The notes under the pieces are model-generated. The model saw nothing but the letters and a program-made list of their open reading frames with translations. It searched no databases and was not told the DNA's origin. Positions 8,227 to 19,440 of a stretch of 64,000 bases of DNA are shown in pieces. The translations under genes were made by a program, and so were the position numbers. The number at the start of each line of letters is the position of its first letter. Positions within the stretch are counted from its first letter, which is position 1. Origin of the DNA: Lepus europaeus (taxonomy: Eukaryota; Chordata; Mammalia; Lagomorpha; Leporidae); assembly GCF_033115175.1 (NCBI RefSeq), contig NW_026909534.1, forward strand, positions 705,701-769,700, in the 5' to 3' direction.

Positions 8227-10265
8227 TCAGTGGGCCCTGCTGTCTTGCAGCCTCAGGCTCCTGTCCAGCCATGTGTCCTGCTGCTGCCTCCTGCACTTGG
8301 CCACCAGCCGGGCTAGTGTGATGCCTGGGACCCACAGTGCGGGCAGCAGGGACACGAGCACACAGATGGCTTGCACCCAGCCAGAGTAGAGTTTCTCCTG
8401 TCTGGAGGGGAACTGCTCCTGCAGGGGGCACAAGAGAGAGAGAGAGCTCAGCCTGGAGGGGGCAGACCCCGGGCTCCAGACCCCAGGCCTTGGGCAGAGC
8501 GAGGCTGACCCAACCACCTGTGCGTGGAGGCAGCCCCAACTCCTCCCTGGGACTACAGGAGGGCAGCATCCTGGGTGGGTGCTCAGGGATGAGGGAGCTG
8601 GGGCTTGAGTCTCCCTCTGGGTAGAAGCCCTCAGGGCAGGCAGGGGCATGTGGTCCCCACCCACTGGCCTCCAACACTTGTGGACAGGTGAGGTGTGGTC
8701 TGAGACCCCAGGGATAAAGCAGAAAATTCTCACTTCCCCCAGGCAGACCCTGAGGGATTTCGGTGCTCACTCTGGGAGGGGTGGCCCAGGCCAGGTGTTG
8801 CATGGTCCCCTATGTGGACCGGGCAGGGAGTGACCCTTCTCCAGTCTGCCTCCCGACCTCTCCCAGACACTGGAATTGTTGCTTCCCTGGCTGCCTGTCC
8901 CCACAGCAAGTGGAAAGTGTGGGCTGGAAGGACCGATGTCTCCAGGGTCTGGACACTTCTCTGAGGCCCTCGAGAGGCTCCGGTCCCACCAGGGTCACCC
9001 TGCAGGTCACTGTGGCCCCTTGATCACCATGGGAGGACCTACATGCTGGGGGTTCCAGGCCCAGTAACTGGGCAGCCTGTGGGCCAGCAGGATGAGGTAG
9101 GCCAGGAAGATGCTCAGGAGGAGCAGAGGGCTGGCCACAAGCCACGCCACACACCAGTAGAGGCCTGCTCACCGCCCTATCATCCACATGATGTCATCAC
9201 AGAACCTGCACAGATGCTGGGCTCAGTGGCACTGCTGAGCCATCCCCACCCCCAGGCTCCTCATGGACCTCAGCTCACCACTGTAGGCCGTAGACGTAAA
9301 TGACCCCACCACCTTGACGAAGGTAAAGATGATGAGGTTGAGGGAGGCCGTGTAGCTGTCGAAGATCTCAAGGCAGTAGCTTCTGGACTGCAGCGTGAAG
9401 CAGGTGGCCGAGAGCAGGCAGGCCAGGCAGACCAGCCCTGGGGTGCAGGGGGCTGGATGGGAGTCCTGCACCTACCCCTCTCCCCCACCCTGCCCTGCCT
9501 GCCAGAGGTGGGCGAGGGCTTGGCCTCAGCTGGCCACAGTCAGGGCAGGTCCACCTGCATCCTGCCCAGAGCTGCTGGGCTGTCCTCAGGGAGCAGGCTG
9601 GCCTGGTGCCCCTGAACTCTGTAGGGGAGGCAGCAGGCATCCCTATGGCTGAGCTGTGCACTCACCCATGAGGGCCTCCTTGGGGACCCCCGTGGGGACG
9701 ACCCCCATGTCCAAGAGTGGCGTGATGATCCCCTCCATGTTGCTGAACATGGACAAGAGCCCCAGGGTGAAGAGCATCCCGAAGAAGAACACGGCTCACA
9801 TGGGCGCCCCCGGCATGGGCAGCAGGCCTCCATGAAGACGATGAAGGCCGGGGCCCCAGGCACTCTGCAACCTGGAGGTGGGTCACGTGTGTGGTCCAGG
9901 GGTGTGCCTGCAGGGATGCCATGCCCACCATCCCTCCAGGAGGCTCTAGGTGCCTGGAGCCAGGATCTGTGCCCGGCTGCCCATCAGCCCAGCCCTGAAG
10001 CCACCCCACTGGACAAGGGCTCCACTGGACTCCGGCAGGCTCACAGCCCTTTGGCCTGGCCCAGTGCCTGGGGTTCCCGGGGTGGCCCTGCAGCCCTGCG
10101 TGCACTACCTTGTCCAGGAAGTCCTCCAGGTGGCAGACCCTCAGGGGCAGCAGGGGCAGCCTCTCTGGCTGTGTGGCGTTGAGCTGTGTGAGGACGGCCT
10201 CCTAGCTAGCCCTGTAGATGCTCTGTTCCAGGAAGTTGAACTCATCAATGAAGCCCAGGATGTTT
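8227..10265 (-). pseudogene. SLC6A18: SLC6A18 exons 8-12
   Basis: Exon 8 reads NILGFIDEFNFLEQSIYRAS and then a TAG (10202-10204). Its expected acceptor AG reads AA, so the splice site seems lost. Exon 9 has one lost base and a TGA at 9796-9798 in place of the tryptophan of APVWAM, then FFFGMLFTLGLLSMF. Exon 10 reads GLVCLACLLSATCFTLQS, then loses one base in the VVGVIYVYG stretch. Exon 11 reads FCDDIMWMIGR and then TGA (9169-9171). Exon 12 reads EQFPSRQEKLYSGWVQAICV and ends with TGA at 8227-8229. Confidence 0.9.
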
Positions 10266-12000
10266 TTGCGGGGACACAGGGTGGGGCTGTGGGGCCTGTG
10301 CTGCCACCCACTGCCTGAGCCAGCAGATGTGTCCAGGCACAGGGCCCATGGCACCCTGGGGGCCCAGCCCGCCCACGTCTCTGCTCCTGAGGGGAACCTG
10401 TGTGCACTATTGCTCCGGGAGGGGGCGGCCTCATCCTGCAAGCCCCGGGCTGGCACAGGGGCATTGTCTTCTGCAGCTCAGCTGAGGGGCCCAGCCTCCC
10501 ATTTTCAGAACTCGCGGGTCAGCATTCAGGGGCTGACAACCCCCGCCCCGTGACCTGAGAGCCCCCATCTGCCCACACCCGGCGTCGCGCAGATCCCGAG
10601 GTCGGCTTTGGGGCTCGCTGTCCACACAGCTGCTACTGTTGCCCTCCCGCACAGTCCACTGAGCCCTGATCTGGGCATTGAGGCTCCCGGCTGGGGGTCC
10701 AGCAGAGCCCAGCCCTCCTTTGTCAGCTTTCTGGGTCGCTCAAGCGCCATGTCTTCCGCAGGTTTGCTGTGTTCTGTCGGCAGCCGGTCTGGCTGCTCAG
10801 AAGGCCCCGTGTCCAGTGTCCTAAATGCGGGAGGCCATGATGTGCCTCACGGAGGAAGCCGCGTGTCAGGTGGGCGCCAGGCATGACAGCGCCATTGACC
10901 ACGCTCAGTGCGGGGGCGTCGGTGCCTTGTATGAAGCAGGGTCTCACGCAGCCACGCAGAGTAGGGCCAAGTGCGGCCAGGGGAGGAAGTACGAGCCCCA
11001 TCCTGATGCCCCAGGCACCCAGCCCAGCGCCCCCAGTGTGGGCACAGCCGCCGGAGTGGGAGCCCCGGCCCAGCGTCCCCTCACCCAGTGCTGGCAGAGA
11101 TCCAGGGAGTGGGAGCCCCGGCCCAGCGTCCCCTCACCCAGTGTTGGCAGAGACCCTGGGAGTGGGAGCCCTGGAACAGAGAGAAGCATCTTTGCATGGT
11201 GCAGCATGTCCGCCACTTGCTATGCTCCATGGAACCCCAGGAGTCAGGCTGAGACGTGACAGGACCCTGTCCTTGGGGTCTGGGTGGAGGAGCTGGAGAA
11301 GCTCCTTCTACACTGGTGAGGGTGGTGCTGAGGTGAGGCACACACACATGAGGCACACATGGGAAGCACACAGGTGCACATGAGGCACACACACATGAAG
11401 CACACACATGCTCAGTGCTCCTGGGGCACCAGCTCCAGCAGCACTGCCCATGGCTGGCCTGTCCTCTACCTCCTCCCTCTGAGCGGTGTGGGGTTGGCAC
11501 AGGCACCACCCATTGGCTCTGCATGTGGGGGCCGTCCTGGGTGCCGACGGGTTCAGCAGGACCCCTGCCTCACCCCCTGGGTGCCTAGAGTCCCCTCTTG
11601 GGAATGCATACTCTGCGGGAGCAGGGCTCCCTGTGCCAGAGGCTGCAGCCCATCCAACACCCCAAATGAGACATGTCTGGATGGCTGGGCAGAGGGCCTC
11701 AGGGTTGCTCGGGCGGCATCGGCATACTGGGGCTGCCTTAGGGCCATGCACTGTGCACATCTCAGAGTGGAAGAGGCCTCCTGTGATCCTGGAGGCCCCG
11801 GGCGCACGGGGTTCAGTGGCAGCCCCCCAGAGGTTCCAGGGGGCACCCCTCTGTCCCTGACTCGGGGCCCACGTCCCCCAGGGCAACCTCAGCTCCATCC
11901 ACTCCTGAGTTTCATCTGCTGAGACCCTTTTTCCAGTGAGGGTCCTCAGGAATGGTGGCATGCCTGCTCCACCCCTGCCCACGGCGTGGCCTGGCCTCAC
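10266..12000. other. SLC6A18 intron 7
   Basis: Intron sequence. It contains two and a half copies of a roughly 56-base direct repeat at 11050-11180 (core GAGTGGGAGCCCCGGCCCAG) and a short ACACACATG-rich patch at 11336-11412. No exon or RNA gene recognised. Confidence 0.6.
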
Positions 12001-13455
12001 CTGTCCAGGCACTGCCTGTGGTCCGTGGTGGCCTTGAAGCCCATGACAGAGAAGATGGCAACAGAGGCTTACAGGGAAGTCGTGCTTTTCACCAGAGAGA
12101 TGACCATGGCGTCCTTCTCACAGTTGTTCCTGCACATGGGGGCACTCAGGGCCTTGGGGGCACTCAGGGCCTCGGGAGGGCCCCCTGCCCACTGAGCCTG
12201 GGCCCCTCACACAGGGGCTGCATTCAGGGCCCCCCGCCCATCAAGCCTGGGACCCTCACATGGGGGCCTTCCCCTAGGGCCCCACTGAGCCTGGGCCACA
12301 CCCCACTGCCTCGCTCTATTCCTTCACCATTTGTGGAAAGGCTCAGAGCTGCACTCAGCACCCTGTGGGCCCCAGACCTGCCCCAGGCCACAGTCAGGCT
12401 GGGCACACACAGCAGCTCCTGGAACGGACAAGCCAGGTGGATCCCACCCCAGGCCAGCAGGTCCCACAGCACCGTCCCCAGCTCAGCCCTTGCTGGCTGG
12501 CACTGCAGCGCCAGGGTGCCAAGCATCCTGGGGCAGCCACCCACCTGGGCGGGTTGTAGCTGGCAAAGGCGATGTGTCCACCGAAGTCCAGGGACAGAGA
12601 GAAGATCTGGGTGGCTGCATCCAGCCACACCCGCACATTCTGGAGAATCTGCATCTGGAATGTGAACACAGCAGATGCTGTTTCAGAACGTTCCCTGGCC
12701 CTTTTGGGTCACACCACAACCAGGTGTGACCTGTACAGATTCCAAGAACCGTTCAGGACTTTGTGCCAGGAGGGAGCTTGCTTGGCGTTGCAGCTGACAT
12801 GGCTCCCCTGTTCTGTGATGCAGCCAGCAAGCTGTGGCTTCATCAGGCCCACAGCAGAGCATGGCTGGCACTCGGTGGTGGGGCCTAGAACCAGATCTGA
12901 GCTGACTCCAACCAGGGTATGCTCCCTGCCCTCTCCCATGTGTGGCTTTGGCTGTGTGAGGCCCCTGGGCAGGGGCATTTGCACCCACTGCCCCATTTGC
13001 CCACTGCTGGGTGTCTGGGGAGACAGCCTCATGCCCAGGTGTGCAGCTGACTCCTGGTGGTGGTCAGCAGCCCTGGAAACCCCCTTGGGATCCTGGACCA
13101 ATGGAATGGTCTAGAAGCGCTGCAGACTCCAAGGAGAAGCCCCTTGGTCCTGTGTGCCACACCTGCTGGACGCTTCTGCCCCAGGTGACAGCTGATTCCA
13201 GTTGGCCCCTCCCCCACACTCCCACCTTGTCAGCACCTGGATTTCCTGCAGGTGCACAAGTCCACACACCCCAGACCAAAGTCCCTGCCCCGACACTGCT
13301 GAGACCCTGAGGCCCTCATCCTTTGCCCAGTGGGTGCCCCCTGCCCCCTTCCGCTTATGTTAGGGGGTGAACAGGTAGCAGAGCCCATATGTGGCATGCA
13401 CACCCTGCCCCAAGAGCCAGCAGGGCCATAGGTGCCAGCACAGTTGACCCTGCAA
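12001..13455 (-). pseudogene. SLC6A18: SLC6A18 exons 5 (relic), 6 and 7
   Basis: Near 13366-13455 a relic reads GLCYLFTP, matching the human exon 5 end GLIYLFTPN, with an in-frame TAA and no GT donor after it. Exon 6 encodes MQILQNVRVWLDAATQIFSL and GGHIAFASYNPP, with one phenylalanine fewer than human. Exon 7 encodes NNCEKDAMVISLV, then TSL and a TAA (12069-12071) where human has TSLYAS, then ASVAIFSVMGFKAT. The stop falls in the middle of the protein. Confidence 0.87.
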
Positions 13456-13606
13456 TGGAGTGGCCCCCACCCTTCAGCCGAGCCATGCTCTCTCACTTCC
13501 CTATGAGGCTGAGATGGGGAAATGAGGCCCAGGGCCTGGTGTGTGAACGGATGGGGATCTGGGTGGCCCCTGGGTCCAGAGAGGACCAGTGACCAGGAGA
13601 AGTCAC

Positions 13607-15716
13607 CTGTCCACACTGGCCGTGCCCTCAACCATCTTGTTGCCATCCAGAGGGCAGCAGCTCCAGGGCAATGGGTGCTGGAAGGAGTTGAGGAAGTACC
13701 ACAGCACCCAGGTGCTGTAGTACAGGCTGACCAAGAGGACACCTTGAAGCAGCCCAGCTCTGCGGACAGCAAGGACAATGCATCCCATGGCAGGGGAGGA
13801 GCGGTGCCACCACGTGCAGAGCAGGTCCTCCTGGGGAGCTGAGGAGGGGGTGGCCTACCTACGCCGCCCAGGTAGGGGGAGATGGCCATCCACACCCCAG
13901 TGCTGCCCCTGCGCAGGTGCTGGCCAATGGCGAGCTCGATGTGGAAGAGCAGGATCCCCTCAAAGACCAGGGCAATGAAGTAGGGGATGAGGAAGGCCCC
14001 TGCCAGGACACAGAGGTCAGGGGATGGCCACCCTCTGCTCCCCACTGGGGCACCTGGTGTGTTGCAGGCAGCCAGCCCTAGTTCTGGCCGAGTGTGGTTG
14101 GCATAGCTGCCAGCTGCATACTCAGCCTCGTGGGAGAATAAACCAGCCGGGTGGCACTGTGGGGCAGACTCAGAGGCTGTCTGTGTGGTCAGTGTGGACA
14201 GGCAGAGTGTGTGTGGCCAGTGTAGACAGGAGTGTGCGCAGCCAGTGTGGACAGTGCGTAAGTGGCCAGTGTGGACAGGCAGAGCAGGCACTGCCAGTGT
14301 GGACCGGCAGAGTGTATGTGGCCAGTGTGGACAGGTGGAGTGGGCATGGCCAGTGTGGACAGGCAGAGTGTGTACAGCCAGTGTGGACAGGCAGAGTGGT
14401 CATGGCCAGTGTGGACAGGCAGAGTGTATGTGGCCAGTGTGGACAGGCAGAGTGGTCATGGCCAGTGTGGACAGGCAGAGTGGTCATGGCCAGTGTGGAC
14501 AGGCAGAGTGTATGTGGCCAGTGTGGACAGGTGGAGTGGTCATGGCCAGTGTGGATAGGCAGAGTGGGCACGGCCAGTGTGGACAGGTGGAGTGTATGTG
14601 GCCAGTGTGGACAGGCAGAGTGGTCATGGCCAGTGTGGACAGGCAGAGTGTATGTGGCCAGTGTGGACAGGTGGAGTGGGCATGGCCAGTGTGGACAGGC
14701 AGAGTGTGTACAGCCAGTGTGGACAGGTGGAACAGGCAAGCAGACACCTGGAACAGGAGCTGGCATGAGGACGAGGAAGGGCCACCAGCTCAGAAGACCC
14801 TGGAACTGCCCAGGAGTGAGGAGGGTGAGTGCAGCCATGCAAGATGTGGAGGTATTCTTTACAAAATTCCAAGTGACGGATGATGGGCACTGAGTGGCTG
14901 GGGTGAGACCGCCCCTCAGCACAGCCTGGGGAGGAAGGGGAGTAAGAAGACAGAATGTTCCGGCATGTTCAGCTGTGCTTGCTGCATCTGGAAACAGGTG
15001 CCATAGCAGCGCGTTGGGGCGGCTGCTCCTCCCTCACCTGCATCCCTGATGAGAGGCCCCCTCCCCTGACCTCTGTGTCCCCAAGGCCCTGGCCCCTGAG
15101 GGGATCTCCCCAGGTTCCTCACTGGAGAGGGTCAGGCATGGGCATCCCAGGCCTGCTCGTTAAACGGGGGCACTTGGGCAACGACAGCCCTGAGGGCAGC
15201 AGCCCCTGGCTGATGCACACATGTGGCAGCACAGGTGCATCCATGTTGCTGGTGAGCCTGGGGCTCCTGTCACCCCACAAGGAGCCTTGGGATATGCCAG
15301 CCCCCATGAACGTGGACACCAGGGTGATTGCCCCCTGGAGACTGGCTCCACACCAAGGGGCAGCGCCACTGGGAATGGAGCTACGTGCTGGCCTGGGACC
15401 TCGTGTGCAGCCCCCTGAAGTCCCCAGGGCTGACACCAAGGCCAGGCTCTTCCTGGGGCCCCATGTGTCTGGTTTCCTGGGATGGTGGTGCTGCCCAGGG
15501 GTCAGGGGTGGGGAAGGCAAGCCCCTTGGCTACCCAGATGTGGCTGGCGGGCTCACCTCCGCCATGGGTCTGGCACAGGTATGGGAACCTACAGATGTTC
15601 CCCAGCCCCACAGCAAACCCCATGCAGCTGAGCAGGTACTGGAGCTTGTTGTCCCACCAGGGCCTCTCATCCTCCTGCACATCCATGGCTAGGTCTGGGC
15701 TGAGGTCCTGGGCCAT
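13607..15716 (-). pseudogene. SLC6A18: SLC6A18 exons 1-3
   Basis: Exon 1 reads [20 protein letters not shown]; the tryptophan of the family hallmark GNxWRFP is cysteine here. Exon 2 is well kept: AFLIPYFIALVFEGILLFHI, then ELAIGQHLRRGSTGVW. Exon 3 begins LGCFK and, after a one-base loss, continues in another frame as LLVSLYYSTWVLWYFLNSFQ, where human has YYNTIVAWVLWY. Splice borders are normal: donors at 15556 and 13858, acceptors at 14000 and 13760. A 28-base minisatellite fills part of intron 1. Confidence 0.9.
14175..14745. repeat. 28-base minisatellite in SLC6A18 intron 1
   Basis: About twenty copies of GCCAGTGTGGACAGGCAGAG followed by TGTATGTG or TGGTCATG; 28 bases is the common unit. 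It keeps frames open on both strands for over 200 codons, which is a repeat effect and not a gene. The array lies inside intron 1 of SLC6A18. Confidence 0.92.
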
Positions 15717-15860
15717 AGCGGTCCAGTGGCTCAGGGAGCATCCAGACCACACGGCACCTGCACCCTCTGCTGTCCTGGAGCCAGAGCGTTCCCTCCATTG
15801 CGTCCTCTGGTTTTTTTACAGGAAAGCCGGTGGAGCCCGGTTAATTGGTAACCTGGGGCC
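15717..15860 (-). promoter_or_regulatory. SLC6A18: SLC6A18 upstream region with HNF1-like site
   Basis: At 15840-15852, 124 bases before the SLC6A18 start codon, lies GTTAATTGGTAAC, which fits the HNF1 palindrome GTTAATNATTAAC at 11 of 13 positions. HNF1A is an established activator of kidney and gut amino acid transporter genes of this group. The site is seen; its use is inferred. Confidence 0.55.
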
Positions 15861-18254
15861 TGGCCATGCCCGCATCCCCAGCCCTTCTCCCACAAGCATG
15901 TCCAATGTCAGCTGCAGGCTGGTACCACCATGGAGAGAGCTGTCCCTGTGACAGCCGTGTGCTCTTGTTGGGGATGTTCAGGGGCATGGTGAATTGGTTT
16001 TAGTTATTTATCTGTAACAAGTGTTTTGATGTTGAGGTAATGCAGACTCATGCTCATTGGTGACAGGGTCAGAGGTCCCCGCTCCCCTCCCCCACCCTCG
16101 GTTTGCCAAGGTGGCCTGTGAAGCTGAGTCAAGGATGTGGACACCTCAAGACCCAGAACATCCATCACCAGGGAGCCCCACCCTCCACCCAGGACCCTGG
16201 CAGCCCCTGACCTCCCCATGCCATGCAGTTCCCGACAGGGTCAGCAGATAAAGGCTGTTGCCTGGCCACATGAGTCTGTGGTGGCTGTGGCTTCCCTGCT
16301 TCTGGGGCAGCATAGGAGGGGGCTTAGTCCTCAGGCCACACCTGTCTCCTGACACCTCGGGAGTCTGAACATGGCTTCCTGGCCAGTCCCATGTGGCCTG
16401 TACCAGGGGCTGCACCTGCTCCCTAGCCCAGCCTGGGGCCCTCAGAGTGGAGCCCACACCCTCCCCAGAGCTACAGGAGTCCCTGAGGTGACCCCCACTG
16501 AGCACAACAGGGACAGGGCCTTTGGGAGGCAGACAGTCCTGCCCAATGCCCAGCCTGTCTCGGCCACAACACGTGGCCTTGTGGACAGCATCCCGATTGC
16601 AGCCCACAGGGGAGTGGACCTAACTGCCAGCCACACCGATCCTGGGGACACACTTGCCTGTCTAGACATACACAGAGAACGGCAGATGCAGTGGTTTATT
16701 TAGACGGGGACACTTGATGTCCGTGAACCTGCCTGTCTGTCACGTTGACAAGGATGCCAAGCAGCAGCACTGTGCTCCAGAGGTGTCACATGACCACCAG
16801 CCTCCTGGATGGCACACCTGGCCAGGCCTTGCCAGGGGCACCACAGGGCAATGGAGGGGTGAGTGCTGAGTGGTCAGAACACGTCCCAGCTCTGCCCTGC
16901 TCCATGTCTGCGGTGGGCTGGGTGGCTGGAACTGCAGGACTGGAGCTTGAGGCCGGGGTGTCTGGGAGGAAGGGTACCCCCCAGCATCCCAGCCCAACTT
17001 GTGAGAATTCTAGAAAGTCTGCTTGGAGGGAAGCACCCAAGCTTTTCTGCAGAACATGAAGGTGGCCATTTGTGGAAGCGGGTGCCACAGGTACAGCTAG
17101 CGTGGGGCTGAGGCTGGTGCCAAGTCCCAGGGCCATCCACTCCAACCCAGCCCTGGGCTCCAGGGGGGCCAGGAGGCATGCAGCATCCTTGGTGGCAGGG
17201 GCCAGGGCCAAGTTACCCTGTAACCCTCTCTCCCAACATCTGGCTAACAATTCACAGTTAATGCCCCTGTAAGAAAACAGCTGTTGTCTTTCTCTGGCTG
17301 GGCCACACTGAGCTGCACTCAGGGTGTCTGTCCATGCCAGGCAGAAGCAATGATTAAATGGTGAGTATTCATTAAGCCAGGGGCGGAGGGGCCAGGGCAT
17401 GGGGGGTGTGGCCATGTCACCACAGGCTCTATGGGCTTCTGGTAAAAGGGCCCAAACCCTGACCTCGGGGGTCTCTAGGTCAAGGGTCTGTAGCTAAGGG
17501 GAGGGCACAGGGTGGGGGCTGGGAAATGAGAATGGCTGTAGGGGCCGAGTCAGCAGCCCACGCTCCAGGCTCCACGGCCATCCATGACAACCTGGGGTGC
17601 AGCAGGTGCAGCCTCCCCACCCCTCAGCTCTTGACTTTGGTGGACATACCCAGGGCTGTGTGGCATACTGCACCGTGTTCATGACTAGGAGACTGGGCCC
17701 ACATGGTGGACGTGTGTGCCATGAACATGTAAACACAGATGCACACATGTATGTGAACACGTGTGCACCTGGAGATGCACACATGTATGTGCATACAAGC
17801 AGTGTGTGTATACGTGTAAGCACGATGCACATGTCCACATGTGCACAAAATATACACCTACATATGTACAGATGCACGTACACACATATGCATGCATATG
17901 CACACACCCATAAAACATACACATGTATGCACACAGGCATACGTGCACACAATACATACATGTCCAGGCATGCACACAATGCTGACATAACTCACATGTA
18001 CACACACGTGTGCATAGACATGCATGCATATGGAGAAACATCACATACACATAAATGAATATACACATGTACAAGATACATGTCTACACATTCAGGTTAG
18101 TGCACACATGTATGCAATGCTCACACATACACATGAATGTCTGCACACATGCACTCACATGCAGACACATGTAGCCTGGGGCTGGGCCCCTCAGTAGGTC
18201 CCTGTTCACAGAGGCTGTGGACTGTGTGCTGACCAGGCCCTGCTGCTCCTCTGG
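15861..18254. other. Interval between SLC6A18 and SLC6A19
   Basis: Head-to-tail spacer of the two SLC6 genes. The only structure I recognise is the CA/TG-rich tract at 17690-18175. No gene or young SINE seen. Confidence 0.55.
17690..18175. repeat. CA/TG-rich complex microsatellite (ACACATGTATG type)
   Basis: Some 480 bases of alternating purine-pyrimidine words such as ACACATGTATGTG, CACACGTGTGCA and CATGCATATG, without one fixed unit. Such sequence can adopt Z-DNA. It lies just downstream of SLC6A19. Confidence 0.85.
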
Positions 18255-18404
18255 CTACTGGCAGTGGCTCCTGATGAGCTTGTAGATGGCGAAGCATGGG
18301 ATAACGAGGCTGGGCACACCAGCCATGACCACCACCATCACGTACACCCAGGGCAGGTACCCGACCTGCCGGGATTTGGGGAACTCCTGGGGGAGAACCA
18401 GGCC

Positions 18405-18712
18405 TGAGGTGAGCACACACATGGCCTCCGCTCTGACCTGCGACCCTCCCCTGAACACACTCACGGCCTCCGCCCTGACCTGTGACCCTCCCCTGAGCAC
18501 ATGCAGGGCCTCCACCCTGACCTGCGACCCTCGCCTGAGCACACGCAAGGCCTCTGCCCTGACCTGCGACCTTCTCCTGAGCACACGCAAGGCCTCTGCC
18601 CTGACCTGCGACCTTCCCCTGAGCACACACACAGCCTCCACCCTGACCTACGACCCTGCCCTGAGCACATGCAGGGCCTCCAGCATGACCTGTGACCCTC
18701 CCTGGCATGGTG
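18405..18712. repeat. 42-base minisatellite in SLC6A19 intron 11
   Basis: About seven copies of a 42-base unit with the core GAGCACACGCAAGGCCTCTG and CCCTGACCTGCGACC. It starts about 20 bases upstream (on the - strand) of the exon 12 acceptor and fills most of the intron. Confidence 0.92.
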
Positions 18713-19099
18713 GCCCTGGGCACTCACATAGCTGGGGTCCCAGATGCTGTAGGTTAGCTCCTTGCTGACTTTGACCACAAAGTAGAAGAGGAAGATGACC
18801 AGCATGATCAGGGGGCTGACCACCCGCCACATGAGCTGCCAGAAGATGTTGGGCTTGTGCCCAATCATGAACTCAATGTCCTTGTTGAACCTGGAGGCAG
18901 AGGCTGGTACGGTGTCGACTGACCTGGGTGAGACACTGACCACCTGCCTCACCCTGCACTCTGGGCCTTTCACAGATGGACATGTGGACACATACAGTGC
19001 CAAGCACAGCTGCACAGCTGTGGGGCCAGGCACATGGCCAAACCCGCACTGCATGATATTACCAGAGCATGGCCAACCCTGTGTACCTTGGTCTGCCCC

Positions 19100-19440
19100 T
19101 CAGCTGCACACCTGTACTTGCACAGATGGCCTCTGCACACTTGGCCTGCACACACCTGTGCCTGCACACCTGTACCAGCACATCTGAGCCTGAACACCTG
19201 GCCTACACACACCTGTGCCTGCACACCTGGCACACACACATCTGGCCTGCACATACCTGTGCCTGCACACCTGTACCTGTGCACATGTGCCTGTACACCT
19301 GGCCTGCACACACCTGGCCTGCATACACCTGTGCCTGCACACCTGGCCTGCACACACCTGGCCCACACACACCTGTGCCTGCACATCTGTACCTGTGCAC
19401 CTGTACCTGCACACCTGTGCCTGCACACCTGGTCTCAGAA
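19100..19440. repeat. CACACCTG-rich minisatellite in SLC6A19 intron 10
   Basis: Repeated words such as CTGCACACCTGTGCCTGCAC and ACACCTGGCC in irregular units of about 12-24 bases. Open frames on both strands here are artefacts of the repeat. Confidence 0.9.

Larger units (their letters stand above)
8227..15716 (-). pseudogene. SLC6A18: SLC6A18 (B0AT3), unprocessed, multiply broken
   Basis: SLC6A18 is a sodium/chloride-dependent neutral amino acid carrier (12 membrane helices) of the kidney brush border, trafficked with collectrin/ACE2. Exons seen, numbered as in human: 1 (15557-15716), 2 (13859-13999), 3 (13607-13759), 5 relic (about 13366-13455), 6 (12545-12654), 7 (12001-12129), 8 (about 10109-10265), 9 (9666-9864), 10 (9279-9437), 11 (9043-9205), 12 (8227-8418). 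Exon 4 is not found. Stops fall in exons 7, 8, 9 and 11, and frameshifts in exons 3, 9 and 10. Nearly all other exon borders keep AG/GT. Introns show a DNA-level copy. The start is the ATG at 15714-15716 (MAQDLSPDL, then [15 protein letters not shown]). The identity is secure and the gene cannot encode a carrier as written. Confidence 0.92.

Noticed and set aside
14024-14922. Open frames of 289 (+) and 250 (-) codons with repeated VDRQSVCGQCG-like or CPHWPHTL-like words
   Set aside because: Both are translations of the 28-base minisatellite inside SLC6A18 intron 1.
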